Shown here piece by piece: positions 48,906 through 58,112 of a stretch of DNA of 64,000 nt. How positions within the stretch are numbered: the stretch's first letter is position 1; the number at the start of each line of letters is the position of its first letter. Where the stretch lies: contig UQPB01000010.1 in the NCBI GenBank assembly GCA_900542835.1, forward strand, positions 28,225 to 92,224. The letters are read 5' to 3'. The position numbers were made by a program, and so were the translations under genes. The notes beneath the pieces were generated by a model, which was not told the origin of the DNA, ran no database searches, and saw nothing but the letters and a program-made list of their open reading frames with translations. This DNA comes from an uncultured Pelosinus sp. Its GTDB lineage: Bacteria; Bacillota; Negativicutes; Sporomusales; Acetonemataceae.

Positions 48906-49061
48906 TGCCTTTGCCTCCTTTACTTGGTACGTTGCTGGTATTGTAGTTTTCAACGCGGTAAGTCATTTTCCTGCCGGCAAATCTTGCTTCATGCTCCCTC
49001 TCCTCCCGCGGTCCTATTGCCAATAAGGGCCTTAGACCTGCCGATTTGCAGAATAACTCGA

Positions 49062-49077
49062 ATTATGTTAACATAAT
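49062..49077. promoter_or_regulatory. Perfect 16-base palindrome upstream of GH18 gene
   Basis: ATTATGTTAACATAAT reads the same on both strands and lies 66 bases before the ribosome site of the GH18 gene. Candidate operator. Confidence 0.45.
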
Positions 49078-49143
49078 GTCGACCGGCGCTAATGCGGAGC
49101 AGCCTGCTTGACTGTGGCGCCGGTCAGGAGAGGAGGAGTTGCT

Positions 49144-50322
49144 GTGAATTCCAAGTATATGGTGCTGCTATTGCTGTTGGCGCTGTTTAGCGCGTTGCTG
49201 CTTCCCGCTCAGGCTATGGCTGCCACCGCCGCCGGCAGTTCAGGCACGGGGCTGGTTACGTCAGTGATGGCTTTTTTCGGCGACATTGTTAACGGCTTGC
49301 TGAATATCAAGCCGGCGGAACCGGCTGCCGTCATCCCGGCGCCGGCGGCGAGCCCACGTCCGGCCTCAGGCAAGGAAGTCATCGGCTTTTATGCGGAGTG
49401 GTGGGGGAATGACACTTCCTCTTATAATGATATGGTAAAACACAAGGGGGCTATTGGCACAATCGCGCCGTTCTGGGCGACACTGAACCGCGACGCCACG
49501 GTCAGTGACCGCGGCGGCAACGATCATGCCGCGGTTGTTAGCTATGCCAGGGCCAACGGCATCCAGACGCTGCTATTAGTGAACAACGAAAAAGGCACAG
49601 GCACGGTCAAGCCTGTCCATACGGTGTTGTCAAGTCCGGCGCTGCGGAAAAAGGCGATTGACAATCTGGAGGCTTATATCAAGCAGTACCGACTTGACGG
49701 GATCAATATTGATTTTGAGGAAGTTCCCGGCGGCGACCGTGATCATCTGACCGCATTTATGCGCGAGCTGGCTGATCGCCTGAAACCGCAGGGATATCTG
49801 GTGACAATTGACGTATTTCCCAAGCATAACGAGGAGGCGGATATCGCCAGGGCGTATGATTATGCCAAACTGGCGGCAATTGCCGATAAGATCATGTTGA
49901 TGACCTATGATTACCACGGTGCCTGGAGCGGTCCGGGCGCGGTCGCCGATATCGCGGCAGTGGAACGCGACTTACAGTATGCGTTGCGTTTTATCCCCAA
50001 GAACAAGCTGTACCTCGGCGTTCCCGGCTACGGCTATGACTGGTCGGATAAAGGTGTGGAGAGCCTGGAGTATTCCGCGGTTCAGGCTTTGGTCAGTCGT
50101 TACAAACCGTCTGTTCAATGGGATGACGCTACAAAGTCGCCGCATTTTGCCTATACCGATGCGAATGGAAGCTCCCATACCGTCTGGTTTGAGAACAGTC
50201 ACAGCCTGCGCTTTAAGCTGGATTTGGTCAACAAGTACGACCTTGCCGGCATTGCGTTATGGAAACTGGGAGAAGAGGACCAGGCGTTTTGGCCGCTGCT
50301 TCAAAGCTACTTTCGCCAATAA
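49144..50322 (+). CDS. Secreted GH18 glycoside hydrolase, YaaH/SleL type
   Basis: A 392-residue protein starting at GTG 49144 after GGAGGAGTTGCT. Signal peptide (KYMVLLLLLALFSALLLPAQA, cut near AMA). After a Pro/Ala linker the barrel begins (VIGFYAEWWGND). Catalytic motif DGINIDFE at residues 185-192 with Glu192; later LMTYDYHGAWSGPG and LGVPGYGYDW are conserved substrate-site stretches. It lacks LysM domains. It may act on peptidoglycan in cell wall or spore cortex. Confidence 0.85.
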   Translation: MNSKYMVLLLLLALFSALLLPAQAMAATAAGSSGTGLVTSVMAFFGDIVNGLLNIKPAEPAAVIPAPAASPRPASGKEVIGFYAEWWGNDTSSYNDMVKHKGAIGTIAPFWATLNRDATVSDRGGNDHAAVVSYARANGIQTLLLVNNEKGTGTVKPVHTVLSSPALRKKAIDNLEAYIKQYRLDGINIDFEEVPGGDRDHLTAFMRELADRLKPQGYLVTIDVFPKHNEEADIARAYDYAKLAAIADKIMLMTYDYHGAWSGPGAVADIAAVERDLQYALRFIPKNKLYLGVPGYGYDWSDKGVESLEYSAVQALVSRYKPSVQWDDATKSPHFAYTDANGSSHTVWFENSHSLRFKLDLVNKYDLAGIALWKLGEEDQAFWPLLQSYFRQ

Positions 50323-50379
50323 CCCGGCAGCGCAGGCGGTTAATTAACTTACAGCGGTTAATTGCGAAGCCAAAGGGGC

Positions 50380-50409
50380 TTGACGCTGACTGTCGGCTTT
50401 TGTTATACT
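50380..50409 (+). promoter_or_regulatory. Promoter of the riboswitch-CobT unit
   Basis: TTGACG at 50380-50385, 18-base spacer, TATACT at 50404-50409, just before the riboswitch. Confidence 0.65.
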
Positions 50410-50424
50410 ATAGGCGAATTTAAT

Positions 50425-50597
50425 ACTGTTGCGGCAAGGGTGCCTCGCAATGAGGAGAATAGGGAAGTCTGAGCATGGCGACATGCGTAGGCGCGGGCCC
50501 ACCACTGTACCGGGAAGAGCTTGCAATGCCACTCGCAAGGGGAAGGCGCAGGATATTGATGAACCGGGAGCCAGGAGACCTGCCCTGCCGTCAAGAC
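50425..50597 (+). promoter_or_regulatory. Cobalamin (B12) riboswitch
   Basis: The conserved elements occur in order: AGGGTGCCT, AATGAGGAGAATAGGGAAG, GGGCCCACCACTGTACCGGG, TGCCACT, AAGGGGAAGGCGCAGGAT, and the B12 box region GAGCCAGGAGACCTGCC at 50568-50585. It is directly upstream of a CobT-family gene and followed by a strong terminator hairpin. Binding of cobalamin would end transcription. Confidence 0.93.
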
Positions 50598-50607
50598 CCT
50601 TATGGAT

Positions 50608-50651
50608 AAAAAGGGCTTTTTTGGTTAGACCAAAAAAGCCCTTTTTTTTAC
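50608..50651 (+). terminator. Riboswitch expression-platform terminator
   Basis: AAAGGGCTTTTTTGGT (50610-50625), a three-base loop, ACCAAAAAAGCCCTTT (50629-50644), and a T-run. Sixteen-base-pair stem; the start codon lies about 30 bases beyond. Confidence 0.85.
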
Positions 50652-50679
50652 GAAGCGTACAAGAGAGGAAGAGGATATC

Positions 50680-52629
50680 ATGAATCAATTGCAGCAAACT
50701 ATAGATCGCATTAAGGCTCCAGCACAGCAAACAGGCGAACGGATGCGGTGCCGGGTTCAGCATTTAACCGCCGGTTCGCTTGGCCGCATCGAAACGATGT
50801 TTGGCCGTTATACCGCGATATGCGGCCAGCTGCCGCCGCCGCCGCCGCGGGCGTGCATGGTGGTGGCCTGCGCCGACCACGGCGTAGCAGCGCACTCGAT
50901 CAGCGCTTATCCGATTGAAACAACCTTGCAGATGACGGCCAACTATCTGATTTCCAAAGGCGGCAGCGCCAACGCATTTGCCAACTTCTCCGGTTCCGAC
51001 ATGGTGGTGGTCGATGCCGGCGTAGCCGGTGACTTGTCGCATGTTCCCGGCCTCTGGCACCGTAATATTGCCTACGGAACCGCTGATTTTACCAAAGGGC
51101 CGGCGATGACGCGGCAACAGGCGCTGCAGTCTCTCCGCATCGGTCTGGAAATTGTCGAAGACCGGGTCAGACAAGGCTACAACTGTTTTAGTCTTGGTGA
51201 AATGGGCATTGGCAATACGACTTCAAGTGCGGCGATTGTGGCCGCCTTCACCGGGCTTGACGCCGAGACGGTGGCCGGACGCGGCACCGGCATCTCGGAC
51301 AGCCGGATGCAGGTGAAGATTGAAGTGATTCGCCAGGGCCTTGCCGTCAATCGTCCTGATCCCGGCGACGGATTGGATGTGCTGACCAAAGTCGGCGGTT
51401 TTGAGATGGGAACACTGGCCGGCGTCGTTTTGGGAGCAGCCGCTCATAACTGCGCCGTGATTATTGATGGATCAAACACCACGGCGGCAGCCTTGCTGGC
51501 GGCGGCTATGCAGCCGCTGTGCAAGCAGTATTTATTCGCCTCGCATTTGTCGGGCGAGCCGGCTCACCGCCACGCGCTGGCCTTGCTGGACCTGAAGCCC
51601 TGCGTCGATATGGGCGTGCGTCTGGGAGAGGCGATCGGCGCCTCAGTTGTTGTCGACATGCTGCGAGCGGTTACCGCCGCCTTGCCGGAACTGGAACGTC
51701 AGGGCACCGCGGGGACGGTTGCAATGGAGAAGACTAGCCCCGGACCGCTGCCGGCGACTCTCCCCGTGCCAACAATCCGGCCGCTGGATCTGGCGGCTAT
51801 GGAAGCCTGCCAGCTGCGGCTGGACAACTTGACCAAGCCTCTTGCCAGCTTGAACGCGTTTGAGGACTTAGCCCGCCAGTTGGCGGGAATTACAGCCAAT
51901 CCCCGTCCCAACCGTTTGCGCAAGGCGATCTTGACTGTGACTGACGGCGACTGCGGCGAAATGGTTGTCAATGCCTTCGCCTCCCATGCCGCCGCCGGCG
52001 TGCGGCGGCTCGATATCGCCGCTGCTGTCGCCGGTTCGCCAGACGCGGAGCTGACACAGCCGACGCTGCTCCGCGCAATGCGGGCCGGCGAAGCCGCGGC
52101 CCGCTCTCTGGTCCTGTCCGGTGTACAGGTGGTGGGGCTGGGGGCAGCGGGCTTGCCGGACCGCGGCAGCACCGAGATTTTCTTGCAAACCGCGCTGACA
52201 CTGGAGGTCCACAGCGCCGATGTATTGCTGCCCATGCTGGCGAAAACGGGAAGCCCGCTGCTTGCCGGTCTCGCTGGTGCGATACTGGGCACGGCGTCAG
52301 CCGGTGCCGCGGTGGTGCTGGATAACCTGGAAACCGTTGCCGCCGCCTGGCTGGCGGCAGCGGTTGACCCGGACGTTAAAGCCTACCTGATTGCCTCCCA
52401 CTGCGGTGTAGATCCGGTACAACTCGCCGCTCTTGATAAGCTGTCGCTGCGACCGCATCTGGAGCTGGAGCTGGTCCTTGGCGACGGAACGGGCGCTGTT
52501 TTCGGCTTTCGGCTGCTCGACGCGGCTTTACATGTCTTATCAGATATGAAAACCTTTGGCGAGGCGGCGGTGGCAGTGGCGCAGGACGGACCGGGAGCGC
52601 TGCGTCAGACGCATGCCGTCAGGGACTAG
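50680..52629 (+). CDS. Tandem CobT fusion, ArsAB-like lower-ligand phosphoribosyltransferase
   Basis: A 649-residue protein, nearly twice the length of CobT (about 350). Residues 1-345 are a full CobT: ACADHGVAAHSISAYP at 63-78, VVVDAGVAGDL at 109-119, LGEMGIGNTT at 172-181, GRGTGISD at 200-207 and RLGE at 314-317 with the catalytic Glu317. Residues 375-649 are a second CobT copy: LDNLTKPLASLNAFEDLARQ, LAGAILGTASAGAAVVLD, YLIASHCGVDP. It has lost the GEMGIGNTT loop (LGAAGLPDRG instead) and has Asp602 where Glu is expected. The start of copy one lacks TKP, which copy two retains. CobT activates the lower-ligand base of cobamides. Sporomusa ArsA/ArsB are two CobT paralogues that act together on phenols; this gene looks like both in one chain. 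B12 riboswitch in front. Confidence 0.8.
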   Translation: MNQLQQTIDRIKAPAQQTGERMRCRVQHLTAGSLGRIETMFGRYTAICGQLPPPPPRACMVVACADHGVAAHSISAYPIETTLQMTANYLISKGGSANAFANFSGSDMVVVDAGVAGDLSHVPGLWHRNIAYGTADFTKGPAMTRQQALQSLRIGLEIVEDRVRQGYNCFSLGEMGIGNTTSSAAIVAAFTGLDAETVAGRGTGISDSRMQVKIEVIRQGLAVNRPDPGDGLDVLTKVGGFEMGTLAGVVLGAAAHNCAVIIDGSNTTAAALLAAAMQPLCKQYLFASHLSGEPAHRHALALLDLKPCVDMGVRLGEAIGASVVVDMLRAVTAALPELERQGTAGTVAMEKTSPGPLPATLPVPTIRPLDLAAMEACQLRLDNLTKPLASLNAFEDLARQLAGITANPRPNRLRKAILTVTDGDCGEMVVNAFASHAAAGVRRLDIAAAVAGSPDAELTQPTLLRAMRAGEAAARSLVLSGVQVVGLGAAGLPDRGSTEIFLQTALTLEVHSADVLLPMLAKTGSPLLAGLAGAILGTASAGAAVVLDNLETVAAAWLAAAVDPDVKAYLIASHCGVDPVQLAALDKLSLRPHLELELVLGDGTGAVFGFRLLDAALHVLSDMKTFGEAAVAVAQDGPGALRQTHAVRD

Positions 52630-52684
52630 ATTGTATCAAGCTTTTTGGCAGCCGGCGAGGAATAAGGCAAAACAGGCTGACAAC

Positions 52685-52746
52685 GCCGGCTGGTGCTACC
52701 TGACAGTCCCTGCTTTGCTTTCAGGGTGTGCAGCACCGGTTTTTTC
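52685..52746 (+). terminator. Terminator after CobT fusion gene
   Basis: Outer stem GGTGCT...AGCACC (52692-52697, 52732-52737) extended by CCGG pairs, an inner CCCTG/CAGGG stem, then TTTTTTC. The remaining stretch to 52867 has a CAGGCAGGC/GCCTGCCTG inverted repeat (about 52764-52802), probably for the convergent AbgT transcript. Confidence 0.65.
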
Positions 52747-52867
52747 TGCCGATAAAGCGAGCAGGCAGGCCCGAACGCCGCAAGGGCGACCGTGCCTGCC
52801 TGTTGTATGCTTCGGTGACATAACCAGAGCCAGCCCTGCGGCAGTCTGGCGCAAACCCCGGGGAGTA

Positions 52868-54439
52868 CTAAAGAAAAATCTTCGCTCCCGGTCCCAGCGG
52901 CAGATTCAGCAACACAAATACCAGCAGCCAAGCCGTCCAGGCGATTAAGAACCAGACGGCGAACGGCATTTGCGTCGCCATTAGTGTTCCCATACCGGTA
53001 CGGGTGTCGTCTTTGACATAGCGGGACATGATGCCGAGCATAACCGGCACATAATACTGCAGCGGCGAAATCGGATTGGTAACGCTCTCGCCAATCCGGT
53101 ATGCGACTTGGGTAAGCGCCGGTTCAAAGCCCAGCAAGCCGAACATCGGAACGAAAATCGGCGCCATGATCAGCCATTTGGCCGAACCGGACATCATGAA
53201 CATATCGACAAAGCCGGATAACAGGATGAAGCCGAGAATAAGCGGGATGCCGGTAAAACCGGTGTGGCTGAGAAATTCGGCGCCGCGAACCGCCAGAATG
53301 GTGGCAAGGTTGCTTTTGGTAAACCAGGCGATAAACTGGGCCGCCGCGAAGGCGGTAACAAGGAAGCCGGTCATGCCCTGCAGGCCGCTGGCCATGAATT
53401 TAGGCACATCCGATTCTTTGGCGATAACGCCTTTGCCCAGGCCAAAAGCCAGGCCGACGCTCATAAAGAAGAAAAATAGAATCGGAATAATGCCGCTTAG
53501 CAGCGGTGAAGACGGTACGATCGAGTGGGTCTTTGGATCGCGCAGCAGACCGGTTTCAGGCACCGCCAGCACCAGCAGCAGCAGGATATAGGCCAGTGCC
53601 GTCCAGCCGGCCCATCTGAGGCCGCGATTTTCCTCGGCCGTCAGCAGGTGCTCCTTGCGGGCGTTCTCGTCGACGCTGAGTGAGGGGAAGATCCGGTCAA
53701 GCCGGGGGCCGACGACTTTCTCGGCGACAATTGTACCCACAATAGTGAGGACAATTACCGAGGAGGACATAAAGTAATAATTAATCAGCATATGCACCGG
53801 TGAGTTGGCCGTCTGGGGAATAACCTTGACCGCGGTCGCGGTGATGCCGGCAATCAGCGCGTCGGTGCCGGCGGGCAGGATATTGGCGCTAAAGCCGGCG
53901 GCCGTAGCGGCAAAGGCGATTGCCATCCCTAAGATCGGATTGCGGCCCATGCCGGCGTACACGGCGGCGGCCGCCGCCGGCATGAATACCATTGCCGCAT
54001 CGGAGGCGAGATTGCCGTTCAGACCTAAAAACATGATAATGCCGCTGACAGCCCAGGGGGGCGCACCCAGCATGACCTTGCGGACAAAGGCACTGACAAG
54101 GCCTGTATTTTCCGCCAGGCCCATCGCCAGCATCATCACCACGACCAGGCCCAGAGGCGGAAAATTAATAAAGTTTGGCACCATGCTGGTCAGGATATAG
54201 CGGAAGCCGTCCGCATTCAGCAAGCTCAGCACTTTCACCGTTGTCTGCTTGGCATCCTTGCCGACAAAGCTAACCGCTGTTCCCTCAAATACGGCGGACA
54301 GCAGCAGTGCGGCAACCGCCAGCAGCGAGAACAAAATAAACGGTGAAGGCAGTTTGTTTCCGACCAGCTCGATACAGTCCAGCAACCGCTGGAAAAATCC
54401 CGGGGACGGCGGAAGGTTGTTTGTCGTTTGGGGCTGCAT
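52868..54439 (-). CDS. abgT: AbgT-family transporter (aminobenzoyl-glutamate type)
   Basis: A 523-residue membrane protein with about 12 hydrophobic helices. Family motifs: KLPSPFILFSLLAVAALLL, FPPLGLVVVMMLAMGLAE, NGNLASDAAMVFMPAAAAAV, GSAKWLIMAPIFVPM and ISPLQYYVPVML. AbgT imports p-aminobenzoyl-glutamate, and relatives export sulfonamides. It follows the M20 amidohydrolase gene on the same strand by 22 bases, the usual pairing of uptake and cleavage. Confidence 0.9.
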   Translation of the reverse strand: MQPQTTNNLPPSPGFFQRLLDCIELVGNKLPSPFILFSLLAVAALLLSAVFEGTAVSFVGKDAKQTTVKVLSLLNADGFRYILTSMVPNFINFPPLGLVVVMMLAMGLAENTGLVSAFVRKVMLGAPPWAVSGIIMFLGLNGNLASDAAMVFMPAAAAAVYAGMGRNPILGMAIAFAATAAGFSANILPAGTDALIAGITATAVKVIPQTANSPVHMLINYYFMSSSVIVLTIVGTIVAEKVVGPRLDRIFPSLSVDENARKEHLLTAEENRGLRWAGWTALAYILLLLVLAVPETGLLRDPKTHSIVPSSPLLSGIIPILFFFFMSVGLAFGLGKGVIAKESDVPKFMASGLQGMTGFLVTAFAAAQFIAWFTKSNLATILAVRGAEFLSHTGFTGIPLILGFILLSGFVDMFMMSGSAKWLIMAPIFVPMFGLLGFEPALTQVAYRIGESVTNPISPLQYYVPVMLGIMSRYVKDDTRTGMGTLMATQMPFAVWFLIAWTAWLLVFVLLNLPLGPGAKIFL

Positions 54440-54461
54440 AAATATCCTCCTTATCCACTTT

Positions 54462-55688
54462 TTAATAATGAATGGGCATGTGCAAATTTGCCGGCTTTCC
54501 CTCCTTTGCGTCCGAATGCATTGATAAAGCGGTCAGTGCGGTTTCCTCGAGAATTTGCGCGCCGATATACATGGCGCGTTCGTCAAGATCGAAGCAGTCG
54601 TTATGAAGCGGCCGCAACGGTCCGTCCTTGGCGGCGCAGCCGAGAAAGAAAAAGGCACCGGGAATCTTTTGTGTATAAAAGGCAAAGTCTTCCGCGCCAA
54701 GAGCCGGTTTGATATCAGTTCTGACATGCTCCGGACCCAAAAAGCGGCTGGCGGTCAGAATAACGGCGCCGGCCTCGGCCGCGCTATTGATCAGGCTGGG
54801 ATAGCCCCACTGATAATCCAGTTTGCAGCTGCCGCCGTAGCCGGCGCAAATGCCTTCAGTCATTTGCCGGATCGCGACCGGGATCTGGCCGCGGATCGCT
54901 TCGTTAAGCGTTCTTACCGTACCGTTGAGCACGACTTCTTTGGCGACGACGTTGTAACGCTCGCCGCCGTGAATAGTGCCGACAGCGATGGTGGCTGTTT
55001 CCCGCGGGTCGACGCGACGGTGGATAATCCGGCTCAGTGCCGTCAGAACGTCCGCTGACATCATGATAGCGTCCGTTCCCTGGTGCGGCGCACCGGCGTG
55101 GGCGCTTGCCCCTGTCAGCGTCAGGCTGAACGGATCGGAAGATGCCATCAGCGGCCCCCTGGTGATGCCGATATCGCCATAGGGCAGCTCGGGCCAGACA
55201 TGCAGGCCGAAGATCGCCTCCACCCCTGTCAGCGCGCCATCGGCAATCATCTTGGGCGCACCGCCGCGAGGCGCGTCTTCCTCCGACGGCTGAAACAGCA
55301 GCCGGACTGTTCCGGCCCATTTTTCGCGGCTCTGCTGCAGCGCCAGAGCCGCTCCCAGCAAAATCGCCATATGGCTGTCGTGTCCGCAGGCGTGCATGAC
55401 GCCGTCACGCTGCGACCGGTAGCTGACCTCATTCGCCTCTTGAATCGGCAGCGCGTCCATATCGGCGCGCAACGCGATGCTCCGCCCCGGGCCGCCCCCG
55501 TCAATCGTGGCGACTATACCGGCATGAGAGGAAAAAGTCTTTGCGGCAATGCCCATAGACGCTAACTGACTAAGCAAAAATTCCCGCGTTTCGTATTCCT
55601 GGCCGCTGAGCTCGGGATGTGTATGCAGGTGCCGGCGCCAGGCCACCATTCTTGCCAGTGCTTGCGGCTGTATTGCTGTAGTGGTCAA
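54462..55688 (-). CDS. M20D metallo-amidohydrolase, AbgB/hippurate-hydrolase-like
   Basis: A 408-residue protein starting at TTG 55688 (reverse) after AAAGGAGGTAGGC. RRHLHTHPELSGQEYET, ALRADMDALPIQE, GVMHACGHDSHMAILLG (metal His), QPSEEDAPRGGA (catalytic Glu pair) and HAGAPHQGTDAI are M20D motifs. It cleaves amide bonds of N-acyl or aminobenzoyl amino acids in the cytoplasm. Co-transcribed with the AbgT gene, so probably acts on its cargo. Confidence 0.88.
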   Translation of the reverse strand: MTTTAIQPQALARMVAWRRHLHTHPELSGQEYETREFLLSQLASMGIAAKTFSSHAGIVATIDGGGPGRSIALRADMDALPIQEANEVSYRSQRDGVMHACGHDSHMAILLGAALALQQSREKWAGTVRLLFQPSEEDAPRGGAPKMIADGALTGVEAIFGLHVWPELPYGDIGITRGPLMASSDPFSLTLTGASAHAGAPHQGTDAIMMSADVLTALSRIIHRRVDPRETATIAVGTIHGGERYNVVAKEVVLNGTVRTLNEAIRGQIPVAIRQMTEGICAGYGGSCKLDYQWGYPSLINSAAEAGAVILTASRFLGPEHVRTDIKPALGAEDFAFYTQKIPGAFFFLGCAAKDGPLRPLHNDCFDLDERAMYIGAQILEETALTALSMHSDAKEGKPANLHMPIHY

Positions 55689-56118
55689 GATGCCTACCTC
55701 CTTTGTTTGTATTGAATGGACGAGTGTCTTTGTGTGCGATTAATGATATGGATATTTTAACACGAATCATTCTGGTCCTAATACGGAAAGATTACATGTG
55801 ACAAATAAAAATAAAAATGCAGTATAAGTGAAATAAAATGCAAATGTTTATTTTTGATTGCGGCCGTAACAATCCGCTTTTTGATCAATATAACCGGGGA
55901 GTTATTAATTTGACGCAAAAAAACAGCAGCCATTCCGGTAACGGAGCGGCTGCATAATTATTTGTTCCTGGCTGCCGGGAAATTAGGTTATGGACCTGAA
56001 TAGCTACACTAGCTAACCGCTGATTAAAAGAACCGGTTAAGCTGCGAGCGATTTTTGCCTGGCTGACGCAGACAGGCGGAACAATCGGTCAGGCTTCGCT
56101 GTCTGAATTATTTAGTGC
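55689..56118. other. Intergenic region upstream of M20/AbgT operon
   Basis: About 430 bases, AT-rich near 55740-55920, with no likely gene. It should hold the M20/AbgT promoter; none is clear enough to mark. Confidence 0.5.
55917..55953 (-). terminator. Terminator of the reverse gene at 56119-56487
   Basis: Read on the reverse strand: GCAGCC...GGCTGC with inner CCGT/TCCG pairing, then TGTTTTTTTGCG. Confidence 0.65.
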
Positions 56119-56487
56119 CTACTTAGCAGCTTCACTATCAACTTCTTCTATAATCGAACTTCCCCTTGAGTAATCGCCGCTGGTCCACTGCCATTCCTCA
56201 TATAGCCTGATTTTCCCGTTTGCCATTATTTCGGGCCGGGAAGTACAAATGCCAGTCATAAACTCCTGCTGGCTATTAAGATGTTGGTAGCGCATCGTTA
56301 AATATCCGTTTTCATCAGCTTTAGCAATTAAATTTCCCAACAGGATTGAACCGCCTTTGTATGTAGCCCAAACAATATTCCCTTTCTGGTGATAATGAAA
56401 AACGGTTTCCGGTGAAACCTCACCTGTGCCAGAGTTACTCACGGATTTAAACAGTTTATTGTTGTAAATAAGACTCAGCTCCTGCAT
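56119..56487 (-). CDS. Conserved protein, often named N-acetylglutamate synthase
   Basis: About 122 residues; ATG 56487 (reverse) preferred over a GTG at 56523. SNSGTGEVSPETVFHYHQKGNIVWATYKGG, as pieces GEVSPETVFHYHQKGN and YLTMRYQHLN, and KIRLYEEWQWTSGDYSRGSS match a small family common in Firmicutes and frequently mislabelled as acetylglutamate synthase. The pattern suggests a small beta-barrel. True role unknown. Confidence 0.65.
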   Translation of the reverse strand: MQELSLIYNNKLFKSVSNSGTGEVSPETVFHYHQKGNIVWATYKGGSILLGNLIAKADENGYLTMRYQHLNSQQEFMTGICTSRPEIMANGKIRLYEEWQWTSGDYSRGSSIIEEVDSEAAK

Positions 56488-56551
56488 ATCTATTTTTCCA
56501 CAGGACAGCCCTTGCGACACCACAGCTACTGGTATAAAGGATAGTAATCTT

Positions 56552-57871
56552 TCATTGCTTATCTAGCAGATTGTCGCCGGTAAAGCGGTACAACTTTCGC
56601 GGTCGGCCTTTACCGGCGGCATCTTCTCCGCTTACACAGGCGAAGCCGGCCTCGCGCAATGCGCTCATAATACGGCGGGCGCTGCGCGGCGTAAGCGCAA
56701 GGCGGGCAGCCAGGTCGTTAATACTGATGGCGACATCTTTGGATTCCGCCACCAGCTCGGCAAGCTGATTCAGTGTCAGCAGGCTGATTTGCAGGCGCTT
56801 GGCCAGCAGCCGCTGCTGCTCGCCGTTAAAGCGCCTGCCGCCTTCATCGGCGCTTAACGGTCCCAGGGTTCGCTGATCATCGGTTACGATCAGCCATTGT
56901 CCCGGTCCCAGCCGTTTGGCCAGGCCATGGGCGATATGGGCATTCTCTTCCGCCTGATAGGCCGTGGTGCCGAAGCCAATGCCGCCGCTGACATGGATAT
57001 GAAGATCGTCCCTAATTGCGTTTAACAGCGGCAGAATCGTAAAATCGCCGGTGATTGCGGCGATCCGGCCGCGGGTGGTAAAGATAATATAGCTGCCTTT
57101 GCCTTGCGGAATCAGTGAGCCGCCAACCTGTTGGGCAAAGTCGATCAGCAGCTCATGCAGCCCTATCTCCAGGCGGCTGACATCGTAGCTGGAGTTGGCG
57201 TTGCGGACAAGTAAAGCATAATTGTCAATCTCGATGTGGGAAACGGCGATTTGTGATTCACTGTAGCACATCGCCTCTGCCAGCCGGCTGGCCGTATCAA
57301 GCGCCGTACGGATATTATTGGGCGTTGGCCAGATGCGAAAGGTGGGGACTCCCAACGCTTTTAGCTGTACGGCGGTTTTTAGAAAGCAGGTGACGGCGAC
57401 CTGGGTTTTATTCTGCCGCCATAGCTGATGATGAAATTCAGTGAGCTCTTCGGCGCAAATCGTCCCTTCATAATAGCGCAAATGAATCGGTGGCAGCGGA
57501 AAATCCAAGTCGCGGTAAACTTCCTCAATCTCATCGCGGTGATAGGTGTCAAAGCTGATATGCTGCAGTGTCATGCCGGCGGTTTGCGTAATTTGCAAAA
57601 AAGCCCGATACAGGCTGGAGCCGGCATGGGGGATGTATAAGAGCGGTTTATTCCAGCGTGGCACCGTAAGGGCATGCCGGTAGGGAACGACGCCGGAAAA
57701 CAGCCAGATATCGGCTTCGGACTGCATTGACCGCAAAATGGCCGGAACTTCGGACGCGTCGCGGTAGATAACCGGCAACGGAGCCAGGGAACTGGTGCGT
57801 TTTTCTGCCGCCGCATAAATCAGGTTGACGGAATCGGTCGGGCCAACGATCGCCAGACGCTGCCGGGACAT
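56552..57871 (-). CDS. Putative transcriptional regulator, palm-like domain plus HTH
   Basis: A 439-residue protein; ATG 57871 (reverse) follows GGAGGTGTTAGC, and the longer open frame is not real. The N-terminal part (RLAIVGPTDSVNLIYAA, then EADIWLFSGVVPYRHAL) looks like a receiver or periplasmic-type sensor fold. The middle (GGIGFGTTAYQAEENAHIAH) resembles the degenerate nucleotidyl cyclase/GGDEF-like palm. The C-terminal part (ISINDLAARLALTPRSARR, then MSALREAGFA) is a winged helix-turn-helix. It is the likely local regulator of the AbgT/M20 operon, by position only. Confidence 0.6.
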   Translation of the reverse strand: MSRQRLAIVGPTDSVNLIYAAAEKRTSSLAPLPVIYRDASEVPAILRSMQSEADIWLFSGVVPYRHALTVPRWNKPLLYIPHAGSSLYRAFLQITQTAGMTLQHISFDTYHRDEIEEVYRDLDFPLPPIHLRYYEGTICAEELTEFHHQLWRQNKTQVAVTCFLKTAVQLKALGVPTFRIWPTPNNIRTALDTASRLAEAMCYSESQIAVSHIEIDNYALLVRNANSSYDVSRLEIGLHELLIDFAQQVGGSLIPQGKGSYIIFTTRGRIAAITGDFTILPLLNAIRDDLHIHVSGGIGFGTTAYQAEENAHIAHGLAKRLGPGQWLIVTDDQRTLGPLSADEGGRRFNGEQQRLLAKRLQISLLTLNQLAELVAESKDVAISINDLAARLALTPRSARRIMSALREAGFACVSGEDAAGKGRPRKLYRFTGDNLLDKQ

Positions 57872-58112
57872 GCTAACACCTCCAGAAGCTTGCGCGGCTG
57901 TGCGCAGCCGGCCGGAGAAATAAGCTGGCAACAGCGTCGCTGTTGCCCCCCGGCCTGATAAAACACATGCATAATTATTACAGTTAAAAAAATAGTCTTT
58001 CGTCAGTGGGGCCGCATTATCCTGCGTTGGCAGTGTAAAAAATGCTCCCGGACCAGCCGAATGCCGCCTGACCGCAGGCGTAGCCGTTGGCAGGGCCCGG
58101 TGGGTGGCTTTT
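57872..58112. other. Divergent intergenic region
   Basis: About 240 bases between the reverse regulator and the palindrome. GC-rich at both ends with an AT-rich centre (57960-57990); it should hold the regulator promoter. No gene seen. Confidence 0.4.
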
